Source of the DNA: an uncultured Eubacteriales bacterium
GTDB taxonomy: Bacteria; Bacillota; Clostridia; Oscillospirales; Acutalibacteraceae
Length of the DNA stretch: 64,000 nucleotides
Reading direction: 5' to 3'
Assembly: GCA_905198155.1 (NCBI GenBank)
Contig: CAJKBQ010000007.1
Location: forward strand, 1-64,000
Positions within the stretch are counted from its first letter, which is position 1. The number at the start of each line of letters is the position of its first letter. A program made the translations under genes and the position numbers. Shown here one piece after another: positions 13,323 through 21,507 of this stretch. The notes under the pieces were generated by a model. It saw only the letters and a program-made list of their open reading frames with translations. It did no database searches and had not been told where the DNA came from.

Positions 13323-14342
13323 TTATTTCGCTGTGTCGTAGCCGTCCGGGTTCTGGCTTTGCCAGCGCCAGGAGTCAACGCACATCTCTTCGATGCCGTA
13401 CTGCGCCACCCAGCCCAGCTCTTCCCGGGCTTTGGTCGGGTCGGAATACACCACCGGCAGGTCGCCTTCGCGGCGCTCGCCGAAGCGGTACGGCACGTTG
13501 ACGCCGCTCGCTTTGATGAACGCGTTCACCACGTCCAGCACGCTGTACCCTTCGCCGGTGCCGAGGTTGTATGTGAACAGTCCGGTGCCGGCCATCGTTT
13601 TGCGCACGGCGTTGATGTGCCCGCGCGCCAGATCCACCACGTGGATATAGTCGCGGATGCAGGTGCCGTCCGGCGTGTCGTAGTCTTTGCCGAAAATCGT
13701 CAGTTCCGGCAGCTTGCCGACCGCCACGCGGGCGATATACGGCATCAGGTTGTTCGGGATTCCGTTGGGATCTTCGCCGATCAGGCCGCTTTGGTGCGCG
13801 CCGATGGGGTTGAAGTAGCGCAGCTTCACGATGTTCCACGACGCGTCGGACGCGTAAAGGTCGTCCAGAATATGCTCGATCATGACTTTGGTGCGGCCGT
13901 AGGGGTTGGACACATCGCCGATTTCCATGTCCTCGCGCAGGGGAGAAATGCCGTTGCCGTATACCGTTGCCGACGACGAGAATACGATCCGCTTCACGTT
14001 GTATTTGGCCATTACTTCCAGCAGCACGATGGTGCCGTAGACGTTGTTTTCAAAATATTCAAGCGGCTTGTGGCAGGATTCGCCCACCGATTTCAGCCCG
14101 GCGAAGTGAATCACCGAGTCGATTGCGTACTGCTCGAATACGCGGCTCAGCCCTTCGCGGTCGCGGATATCGCATTCGCAGAACGTCACCTGCTTGCCGG
14201 TGATGCGCTGAATGCGGTGCAGCACTTCGGGTTTGCTGTTGTAGTAATTGTCCACCACAACGACGTCGTACCCGGCGTTCAGCAGCTCCACGCAGGTGTG
14301 GCTGCCGATATATCCGGTGCCTCCGGTTACAAGAATAGACAT
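13323..14342 (-). CDS. galE: UDP-glucose 4-epimerase
   Basis: GalE interconverts UDP-glucose and UDP-galactose with bound NAD, feeding the Leloir pathway and cell-envelope sugars. The 339-residue sequence starts MSILVTGGTGYIGSH (Rossmann GxxGxxG) and has SSSATVYG with the catalytic Ser and NPYGRTK with the Tyr-x-x-x-Lys pair near residues 149-153. Length is typical. It has its own promoter at 14396-14424 and an AAGGAG site. Its last ~18 codons exist in two extra copies downstream (12946-13002 and 13137-13190), a notable oddity. Confidence 0.97.
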   Translation of the reverse strand: MSILVTGGTGYIGSHTCVELLNAGYDVVVVDNYYNSKPEVLHRIQRITGKQVTFCECDIRDREGLSRVFEQYAIDSVIHFAGLKSVGESCHKPLEYFENNVYGTIVLLEVMAKYNVKRIVFSSSATVYGNGISPLREDMEIGDVSNPYGRTKVMIEHILDDLYASDASWNIVKLRYFNPIGAHQSGLIGEDPNGIPNNLMPYIARVAVGKLPELTIFGKDYDTPDGTCIRDYIHVVDLARGHINAVRKTMAGTGLFTYNLGTGEGYSVLDVVNAFIKASGVNVPYRFGERREGDLPVVYSDPTKAREELGWVAQYGIEEMCVDSWRWQSQNPDGYDTAK

Positions 14343-14395
14343 ATAAATCAGTTCTCCTTTCGCGTAAGTCGCATAAGCGATCCGTTGATGTTCTT

Positions 14396-14424
14396 ATTTT
14401 AACGGATTCTTCGGCAAAATGCAA
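14396..14424 (-). promoter_or_regulatory. Promoter of galE
   Basis: TTGCAT (14419-14424) and TAAAAT (14396-14401) on the minus strand with a 17-bp spacer. Confidence 0.6.
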
Positions 14425-14562
14425 TAGCCCCGGCAAAATATGATACAAAAATGCATATATTTGATTTATTTCACCCCAATTGATACTGCGGCGCAAACGG
14501 GGCATACTGCGGAGGGAGGGTTTTGCCTTCCGAAAACGAATATGTGTGAGGAGTGAATTGCA

Positions 14563-14793
14563 ATGTATCCGCACCATCCCATCGAAGAGCCGGACACGCA
14601 GGAACGCCGGGACGAAGCCGCCCGCCGCAAGCGGATGCGGAAGTTCGGCTATATGCAGAACATCGACGGCATGACGCAGATTCTGCCGCAGATCAGCAGC
14701 GCGCCGATTCCGTCGGACGTGCTGGGCAGCTACACCGGCACCGCCGCCGCCGCCGCAGACCCGTACCCGGAGCAGGACGCCGACGATTTGTAA
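14563..14793 (+). CDS. Small hypothetical protein
   Basis: ATG 14563 follows GAGGAGTG. The 76-residue product is hydrophilic, with a charged N-terminal third (DTQERRDEAARRKRMRKFGY), an alanine run (TAAAAADP) and an acidic C-terminus (EQDADDL). No domain is recognised and there is no membrane segment or signal peptide. A 10-bp stem (14811-14820 with 14839-14848) follows. The good ribosome site supports a real gene; function is unknown. Confidence 0.6.
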   Translation: MYPHHPIEEPDTQERRDEAARRKRMRKFGYMQNIDGMTQILPQISSAPIPSDVLGSYTGTAAAAADPYPEQDADDL

Positions 14794-14810
14794 AAAACCG
14801 GAACGCATGG

Positions 14811-14848
14811 AGCGGCGGGCAGGCATTCAACGATTTTTGCCCGCCGCT
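14811..14848 (+). terminator. Stem-loop after the 76-residue protein gene
   Basis: AGCGGCGGGC pairs with GCCCGCCGCT across an 18-nt loop containing T5; no T-run follows the stem, so termination is only likely, not certain. Confidence 0.4.
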
Positions 14849-14878
14849 GACTTTAACGGAATTATTTTTCCAATCCTA

Positions 14879-14907
14879 TTGCAATTTGCACGGTAAGATG
14901 GTACAAT
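14879..14907 (+). promoter_or_regulatory. Promoter of the MBOAT-DHHW operon
   Basis: TTGCAA (14879-14884) and TACAAT (14902-14907) with a 17-bp spacer, about 40 bp before the TTG start. Confidence 0.7.
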
Positions 14908-14948
14908 AACATCGATATGATTTTTCGCAGAAAGTGGGGACAAGCAAA

Positions 14949-16412
14949 TTGGTTTTTTCGAGTTTGGAGTTTTTGTACTTGTTTTTTCCGCTGTGTATGC
15001 TGGCGTACTTCCTTGCGAAGTCCGTCGGCACCAAAAACACGGTGTTGATTCTGTTTTCATTGGTTTTCTACGCATGGGGCGAGCCGGTATATGTGTTCCT
15101 GATGATCGGGACGATTTTTGCGGACTACTTATTCGGGCTGGCGATCGAGCGGACGCGCACCGGAAAGTATGGAAAGCTGGTGCTGGCGCTTGGCGTCGCG
15201 GTGAACCTGGCATCGCTGGTGCTGTTCAAATACGCGGGGTTCCTGCTGGAAATTGTCAACGGGATATTCGGCACAAAATTTGCTGCGACCGGGTTGAGTA
15301 TGCCCATCGGGATCTCGTTTTACACGTTCCAGGCGCTGTCGTATCTGGTCGATGTGTACCGGGCGGACGTGAAAGCACAGCACCAGCCGCATAAGCTGCT
15401 GCTGTACGTCAGCATGTTCCCGCAGCTGATTGCCGGGCCGATTGTCCGGTATCAGCAGATCGCCAATGAAATCGACTGCCGGACGACGACGCCGATCGAT
15501 GTGTCGATGGGGATCGACCGGTTCATTGTCGGACTGGCGAAAAAAGTAATTTTTGCAAACGCTGTGGGGCAAATGGCATCCACATATTTGGATCAGCAGG
15601 ATCTGACGAAGGTGCCGGCACTGGCGGCGTGGTTTGCGCTGACCATGTATGCGCTGCAAATTTATTTCGATTTTTCTGCGTATTCCGATATGGCCATCGG
15701 GATGGGGCGGATGCTTGGGTTCCACTTTCTGGAAAACTTCAACTACCCGTACCTGTCCACATCGATCACGGAGTTCTGGCGGCGGTGGCATATGTCGCTG
15801 GGCACGTTTTTCCGCGACTATGTGTATATCCCGCTGGGCGGCAACCGGTGCAGCAAAGGGCGGCATATTTTCAATATGTTCATCGTGTGGTTCCTGACGG
15901 GGCTGTGGCACGGCGCCAGCTGGAACTATGTGCTGTGGGGGCTGTATTTCTTCGTGTTTTTGGTGCTGGAAAAGTATGTGTACGGGAAATTCCTCGAAAA
16001 ACACGGGATTTTTGCCCATATTTACTTCCTGATTCTGGTCGTGTTCGGGTGGTCGCTGTTCTATTACCGCGATTTGGGCCGGCTGGGCACGCTGATCGGC
16101 TCGCTGTTCGGCGCGCACGGCGTCGGGATTCACGACACGCTGTTCTGGGAATATTTCCGCAGCAACGGGCTGATGGTGATCGTTGCCTGCATCGGTGCGA
16201 CGCCGGTGCTCCAGCTGCTGAAAAAGCTGTATGTTTATGTGTGCAGCATCGGCCGGGTGACGCAGCCGGACGGCACCGTCGCGTACACCACGCGGGTGCC
16301 CGCGACGATCGCATATATCGTCAAAGGCGTTGCGCTGGCGGCGCTGCTGCTGATCTGCACGTCGCTGCTGGTGGGGCAGACGTTTAACCCGTTCATTTAC
16401 TTCAACTTCTGA
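14949..16412 (+). CDS. MBOAT-family membrane O-acyltransferase (AlgI/DltB type)
   Basis: This 487-residue polytopic membrane protein belongs to the MBOAT family, which moves acyl groups across the membrane onto extracellular polymers. TTG 14949 is chosen because it gives the typical family start VFSSLEFLYLFFPL and has GGGGAC 8 nt upstream. SITEFWRRWHMSLGTFFRDY is the family core, and FLTGLWHGASWNYVLWGLYF carries the catalytic His. It is followed after 26 nt by a DHHW-family partner, the usual pairing for secondary-polymer O-acetylation. The accepting polymer is not known. Confidence 0.93.
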   Translation: MVFSSLEFLYLFFPLCMLAYFLAKSVGTKNTVLILFSLVFYAWGEPVYVFLMIGTIFADYLFGLAIERTRTGKYGKLVLALGVAVNLASLVLFKYAGFLLEIVNGIFGTKFAATGLSMPIGISFYTFQALSYLVDVYRADVKAQHQPHKLLLYVSMFPQLIAGPIVRYQQIANEIDCRTTTPIDVSMGIDRFIVGLAKKVIFANAVGQMASTYLDQQDLTKVPALAAWFALTMYALQIYFDFSAYSDMAIGMGRMLGFHFLENFNYPYLSTSITEFWRRWHMSLGTFFRDYVYIPLGGNRCSKGRHIFNMFIVWFLTGLWHGASWNYVLWGLYFFVFLVLEKYVYGKFLEKHGIFAHIYFLILVVFGWSLFYYRDLGRLGTLIGSLFGAHGVGIHDTLFWEYFRSNGLMVIVACIGATPVLQLLKKLYVYVCSIGRVTQPDGTVAYTTRVPATIAYIVKGVALAALLLICTSLLVGQTFNPFIYFNF

Positions 16413-16438
16413 CGCAGCACGAAAGGAGCGAGATTGAC

Positions 16439-17821
16439 ATGAAAAAATATACGAAATACCGCGCCGGTGTATCGCTGTTCTTTTCGGTGCTGCTGGTGGT
16501 GGGCGTGCTGAATGTGGTATGCCCCAAACCGACGTATTCCGAGGCCGAACACCGCGACCTGGCCAAAATGCCGAAATTTTCGTGGGCGACGCTGGCCAAC
16601 GGGGAATACATCTCGAAATTCCAGCTGTATTTCAGCGACACATTTTTCGGCCGGGAGCCGCTGTCAAAAATCGGCACATGGTTCCGCAGCCTGTACAGCC
16701 TCGGCAGCAGCGACGAGATTTTTGTTCCGACCGATCCGACGGATTCGGGCGATCACGGGATTGCAGGCAACGATTCCAGCGATGCGCCGTCGTCGGGGGT
16801 GAATTCCGATGCGCCGTCGTCGGGCAGTTCGTCACAGGCACCGTCGTCCGCGGCACCGTCGTCGCAGGCGCCGTCGTCCGCAGCACCGCCGGAGCGCGAG
16901 GAGGATGCGTCGTACACCAACGGGATGTACGTCAGCCAATCGACGGTGTTTCAGCTGTACAATTATTCGCCGAAGGTGAATGAGCGCTATGCGGCCGCCG
17001 TCAGCGACTTTGCGGCGCGGTACCCGAACGTGAAAACGTACTGCATGGTGGTGCCGATCAACACGGCGTTTTACCTGCCGGAGAAGCTGATGAGCAAAAC
17101 GTCCGACGAGCGGGCATCGATTCAGAAGATTTACGATGCGATGAGCGACGCGGTGACGACGATTGACGCCTACACGCCGCTGGAACAGCACGCGAACGAG
17201 TATATTTACTTCCGCACCGACCACCACTGGACGCAGCGGGGCGCGTATTACGGCTACACGGCGTTTGCAAAAGCGACGGGCGTCACGCCGTTCTCGCTGG
17301 ACGGCCTGCGCACCATCCGGTACGACGGATTTTTGGGGTCGCTGTACAGCACGCTGAAAAAAGGAAATGCGGCGGTTAATCTGTCGTCGCTGGAAAAGAA
17401 TCCGGACTACGTGGAAGCCTATATCCCGGATTTCCAGTATAAACTGGACTATTACCCGAAAGAAAGCATCACGAAGCCGGGCTATATCCTGGGCAAAGGC
17501 ACGCTGGTCAACGAGAACATGAAAAACGGCAGTTATATGTGCTTCATTCACGGCGACCAGCCAATGGAGATTATTGAGAATTACGACAATCAAAACGGCA
17601 AAACGCTGATGATCTTCAAGGAATCGTACGGCAACGCGTTCGTGCCGCTGGTGTGCCACGATTATCAGAAAGTGATCGTGATTGACCCGCGGTACTTCAA
17701 GTGCAGCCTGAAGGAACTGATGGGGATGCACGACGTAACCGACGCGCTGTTCCTGAACTATATCCTCGCACCCGGCACGCCGCAGCGCGTCAACGAGATT
17801 GAGAAAGTGGTGCGCAATTGA
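16439..17821 (+). CDS. DHHW-family (AlgJ/AlgX-like) extracellular partner of MBOAT
   Basis: The 460-residue protein begins with a membrane anchor or signal (residues about 12-30). Residues about 100-150 are a low-complexity Ser/Pro/Ala linker (SSQAPSSAAPSSQAPSSAAP). Then comes an SGNH-like domain containing the DHHW signature YFRTDHHWTQRGAYYG near residue 260 and a late FKESYGNAFVPL block. DHHW and AlgJ/X proteins accept the acyl group from the MBOAT and place it on the polymer outside the cell. It sits directly after the MBOAT gene and overlaps the next small gene by 4 nt. Confidence 0.9.
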   Translation: MKKYTKYRAGVSLFFSVLLVVGVLNVVCPKPTYSEAEHRDLAKMPKFSWATLANGEYISKFQLYFSDTFFGREPLSKIGTWFRSLYSLGSSDEIFVPTDPTDSGDHGIAGNDSSDAPSSGVNSDAPSSGSSSQAPSSAAPSSQAPSSAAPPEREEDASYTNGMYVSQSTVFQLYNYSPKVNERYAAAVSDFAARYPNVKTYCMVVPINTAFYLPEKLMSKTSDERASIQKIYDAMSDAVTTIDAYTPLEQHANEYIYFRTDHHWTQRGAYYGYTAFAKATGVTPFSLDGLRTIRYDGFLGSLYSTLKKGNAAVNLSSLEKNPDYVEAYIPDFQYKLDYYPKESITKPGYILGKGTLVNENMKNGSYMCFIHGDQPMEIIENYDNQNGKTLMIFKESYGNAFVPLVCHDYQKVIVIDPRYFKCSLKELMGMHDVTDALFLNYILAPGTPQRVNEIEKVVRN

Positions 17822-17922
17822 GAAAGAATACGCAGCCACTCGCCGTCCGCATTGTCGCCTGGATTTTGGTCGGCCTGCTGGTTTTGTCCGTGCTGGTCGC
17901 CGCAATCCAGTCCCTGATGTAG
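17818..17922 (+). CDS. 34-residue single-span membrane peptide, third gene of the MBOAT operon
   Basis: A TTG at 17818 overlaps the DHHW stop (TTGA) and reads MRKNTQPLAVRIVAWILVGL then a hydrophobic stretch to IQSLM and TAG. It has a positively charged N-terminus and one transmembrane helix of about 20 residues, and the TTGA arrangement suits translational coupling. Composition and size resemble short Prli42/DUF4044-like membrane peptides of Bacillota, but homology cannot be asserted. It may be an accessory of the acyltransferase. Confidence 0.6.
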   Translation: MRKNTQPLAVRIVAWILVGLLVLSVLVAAIQSLM

Positions 17923-17941
17923 CAAAATATTGATATCCAAA

Positions 17942-17962
17942 GGGGCGATCCATGATCGCCCC
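17942..17962 (+). terminator. Hairpin after the MBOAT operon
   Basis: GGGGCGATC and GATCGCCCC form a perfect 9-bp stem around CAT. There is no T-run, so it is a weak terminator or an RNA-stabilising stem. The following stretch to trpS (17963-18057) is AT-rich with no clear promoter. Confidence 0.4.
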
Positions 17963-18057
17963 AAGCACACCATCCCCTCCCACGCAGCCCAAAAAATATC
18001 TATTATGTATGATCTCTTATCTATTATCTAAATAAAAAGATGAAAGGACCCGATCCC

Positions 18058-19074
18058 ATGCCAGAAACAACTTCCGCCCCAACGAAAAAGCCCGTCATTT
18101 TCAGCGCCATTCAGCCCAGCGGCACCATCACGCTCGGCAATTACCTCGGCGCACTCAAAAACTGGGTGACGATGCAGGACGATTACGACTGCATTTTTGC
18201 CCTCGCTGACTTGCACACCATCACCGTCCGCCAGGATCCGGCGACGTTCCGCCGCCATACGCTGGAAGCGTACGCGCTGCTGATGGCGTGCGGAATCGAC
18301 GTGAACAAATCGCTGTTTTTCATCCAGAGTCATGTTCCGGCGCACGCGCAGCTGGCGTGGGTGCTGAACTGCTACACGCAGTTCGGCGAGCTGTCGCGGA
18401 TGACGCAGTTCAAAGACAAGTCCCAAAAACACGCTGACAACGTCAACGCCGGGCTGTTTACTTACCCGTCGCTGATGGCGGCCGATATCCTGCTGTACCA
18501 GGCCGACCTAGTGCCGGTAGGCGCCGACCAGAAGCAGCATTTGGAGCTGACCCGCACCATCGCCGAGCGGTTCAACGGCGCGTACAGCCCCACATTCACC
18601 GTTCCGGACGGCTACATCCCGAAAACCGGCGCGCGGATTATGAGCTTGCAGGATCCGTCGCGCAAAATGTCGAAATCGGATGAAAATGTCAATGCATGGA
18701 TCGCCGTGCTGGACAAACCGGACGATATCATGCGCAAGTTCAAGCGCGCTGTCACGGATTCCGACACCGTGATCTCCTATACGCCCGACAAACCCGGCGT
18801 GTTCAACCTGCTGAACATCTACGCCGCCGTCACCGGCACGCCGGTGGAAACGCTGGTCGCGCAGCTGGAAGGCAAGGGGTACGGCGTGCTGAAAACGACG
18901 GTTGCCGAAGCGGTGATCGAAGCGCTGCGGCCGATTCAGGAGCGGTATGCGCAGCTGATCGGCGACAAAGCGTATCTGGCGCAGTGCTACAACGATGCCG
19001 CCGCGCAGGCCGCCCGCATCGCCAACCGCACGCTGAGCAAAGTGATGAAAAAAGTGGGATTTGTGATGCCGTAA
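18058..19074 (+). CDS. trpS: Tryptophanyl-tRNA synthetase
   Basis: This 338-residue class I synthetase charges tRNA-Trp. PSGTITLGNYLGAL is the HIGH-like motif and SRKMSKSDEN is the KMSKS motif near residue 200. YQADLVPVGADQKQHLELTR is a conserved TrpRS block. ATG 18058 follows GAAAGGA by 8 nt; an in-frame ATG at 18040 lacks a site. No T-box leader is recognisable in the short upstream region, unlike many Bacillota trpS genes. It is followed by a terminator. Confidence 0.97.
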   Translation: MPETTSAPTKKPVIFSAIQPSGTITLGNYLGALKNWVTMQDDYDCIFALADLHTITVRQDPATFRRHTLEAYALLMACGIDVNKSLFFIQSHVPAHAQLAWVLNCYTQFGELSRMTQFKDKSQKHADNVNAGLFTYPSLMAADILLYQADLVPVGADQKQHLELTRTIAERFNGAYSPTFTVPDGYIPKTGARIMSLQDPSRKMSKSDENVNAWIAVLDKPDDIMRKFKRAVTDSDTVISYTPDKPGVFNLLNIYAAVTGTPVETLVAQLEGKGYGVLKTTVAEAVIEALRPIQERYAQLIGDKAYLAQCYNDAAAQAARIANRTLSKVMKKVGFVMP

Positions 19075-19100
19075 CCGGTGTCGCAGGCAGAATAAACAGC

Positions 19101-19136
19101 AGCCCATCGGTGCAGCAATGTGCCGGTGGGCTTTTT
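19101..19136 (+). terminator. Intrinsic terminator of trpS
   Basis: AGCCCATCGG (19101-19110) pairs with CCGGTGGGCT (19123-19132) with one G-T pair, followed by TTTTT. Confidence 0.85.
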
Positions 19137-19268
19137 GCGCGCCGGTGGCGTCTCTGCCCAGAATCCGGCCGGATTCCGGCCGAATCGCGGCTCCGGTGGG
19201 GGAGGAAGTCCCCACAACGCGCGCCGACCGCCGGATTCGACAGCCGGGTGGGGAAAATTTCACCATTT

Positions 19269-19315
19269 TTCGCGCCGGGAATCGGGAAAAAGCCGATTCC
19301 GGCGCGAAATTTTTT
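19269..19315. terminator. Second hairpin upstream of the mraZ promoter
   Basis: TTCGCGCCGG plus ATCGG pairs with CCGATTCCGGCGCGAA around GAAAAAG with one bulged G, then T6. It insulates the division cluster from upstream transcription. The rest of 19137-19335 contains only short GC palindromes such as GGCCGGATTCCGGCC and no gene. Confidence 0.7.
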
Positions 19316-19335
19316 CAAAAAATTTTGAAAAAAGG

Positions 19336-19364
19336 TTGCAATTCCGAGTGCCATCCGTTATAAT
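19336..19364 (+). promoter_or_regulatory. Promoter of the mra/division cluster
   Basis: TTGCAA (19336-19341) and TATAAT (19359-19364) with a 17-bp spacer, about 80 bp before the mraZ start. Confidence 0.85.
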
Positions 19365-19375
19365 AGAACTACTAA

Positions 19376-19402
19376 GTGGTGAAAGGTGGGGGCATTCGGT
19401 GG
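19376..19402 (+). promoter_or_regulatory. mraZ: Candidate MraZ binding repeats
   Basis: Three GTGG elements (19376-19379, 19386-19389, 19399-19402) lie just after the mraZ transcription start, spaced 10 and 13 bp. MraZ proteins of other bacteria bind short GTGG/TGGG direct repeats in their own promoter. The spacing here is not fully regular, so this is a candidate only. Confidence 0.45.
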
Positions 19403-19448
19403 ATTTCGGCGGGAAAACCCGCGCGGAACCCATTGTACGCACAACGAT

Positions 19449-19868
19449 ATGCTGTTAGGCGAGTTCCAACATAATATCGACGCCAAAGGGCGGATCATTG
19501 TGCCCGCGAAGTTCCGGGAGGAGCTTGGCGAATGTTTTTATGTCACCCGTGGTCTGGGCGGATGCCTGTGGGTGTTCGCGCAGTCGGAATGGGACGCCAT
19601 TCTCAAAAAATTCAACGAGATGCCGCTGGTCGAAAGCCGCGACATCGCGCGCTACTTTTTCTCCGGCGCGACCGACGTCACCCCCGACGCGCAGGGCCGC
19701 ATCATCATCCCGCAGAAGCTGCGGACGCACGCGCATCTGGAAAAAGATGTGACGTTCATCGGCCTGAACAACCGGGTCGAAATTTGGAACACGGACGACT
19801 GGGCGCGCGCCAACGACGCGATCGACGAACAGTCGGTCGAAGAAAAAATGGCCAGGCTGGGGCTGTAA
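19449..19868 (+). CDS. mraZ: MraZ transcriptional regulator
   Basis: This 139-residue protein contains two SpoVT/AbrB-like halves: MLLGEFQHNIDAKGRIIVPA at the start and DVTPDAQGRIIIPQKLRTHA in the middle. Each carries the DxxGR...P signature. MraZ forms ring-like oligomers, binds direct repeats upstream of the mra operon and represses it, and is the first gene here as elsewhere. ATG 19449 is chosen because MLLGE matches family starts; a longer in-frame start at 19386 would lie in the operator. No strong ribosome site is visible. Confidence 0.93.
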   Translation: MLLGEFQHNIDAKGRIIVPAKFREELGECFYVTRGLGGCLWVFAQSEWDAILKKFNEMPLVESRDIARYFFSGATDVTPDAQGRIIIPQKLRTHAHLEKDVTFIGLNNRVEIWNTDDWARANDAIDEQSVEEKMARLGL

Positions 19869-19890
19869 CCGGGAAGGAGCGCGTTAATTC

Positions 19891-20826
<936 letters not shown>

Positions 20827-20899
20827 GCTTTGACCTTCCGGTTTCTATTTACGGATCAATTTTACAACGCCGGTTCGGCGGAAAGGACGGAAAACGCTC

Positions 20900-21376
20900 A
20901 TGAATGTTCAAAACAATGCGGCATACGATTTTGACCGGTTTGCACCGCAGCAGAAGCCCAAAAGCAATGTCGTGCAGCTGCCTGCGCAGCCGCCGGCGCA
21001 TCAGCCGCGCCGGAAAACGGCGATCCGCCCGATCCTGCGGCGGACAGCGCTGTGCGTGATCTGCTTTGCGCTGTTCGGCGCGCTGATCTACAATCAGATG
21101 ACGATCAACGAGCTGAACACGTCGATCCAGAAGCAATCGGCCGCGCTCAACCGCTCCGAAAACGAGTATATCCAGCTGGAAATGGCCGCGCAGTCGCGCA
21201 TGACGCTGGAAGAAGTGGAGCGCTACGCGGTGGACGTGCTGGGGATGCAGAAGTTGCAGAATAATCAGATTCAATACGTCCGCACCAACGACCAGGACAA
21301 GGTCGAGGTGGCCGATACGGCGGACCAGTCGGTCTGGGACCGGATTCGGGATTGGATTTCGGGGATTTTCTCCTGA
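20900..21376 (+). CDS. ftsL: FtsL-like septum protein
   Basis: The 158-residue protein has an N-terminal cytoplasmic tail (about 50 residues, basic), one transmembrane segment (about 51-66, ALCVICFALFGALIYNQ) and an extracytoplasmic coiled coil (LNTSIQKQSAALNRSENEY). This is the bitopic layout of FtsL, which links FtsQ/DivIB to the septal synthase. Position between rsmH and the penicillin-binding protein gene is the normal ftsL slot. Sequence conservation in this family is low, so position and topology carry the call. Confidence 0.85.
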   Translation: MNVQNNAAYDFDRFAPQQKPKSNVVQLPAQPPAHQPRRKTAIRPILRRTALCVICFALFGALIYNQMTINELNTSIQKQSAALNRSENEYIQLEMAAQSRMTLEEVERYAVDVLGMQKLQNNQIQYVRTNDQDKVEVADTADQSVWDRIRDWISGIFS

Positions 21377-21437
21377 GCAATGGCATAGCAATCGGACTTC
21401 CGGAATAAAATGAAGTATCCAAATCGCATTCAAAACG

Positions 21438-21470
21438 GGGAGCCCAGCGCAGACTTGGCTCCCTTTGTTT
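21438..21470 (+). terminator. Possible attenuator between ftsL and the penicillin-binding protein gene
   Basis: GGGAGCC (21438-21444) pairs with GGCTCCC (21457-21463), followed by TTTGTTT. In the 131-bp gap it may lower read-through into pbp. Confidence 0.45.
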
Positions 21471-21507
21471 CATACAACACCCAACCGCGCGAAAGGAGGC
21501 GTACATT

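Noticed and set aside
17923..18057. T-box leader upstream of trpS
   Set aside because: The region is too short and lacks the T-box sequence and specifier stem; only a 9-bp hairpin without T-run is present.
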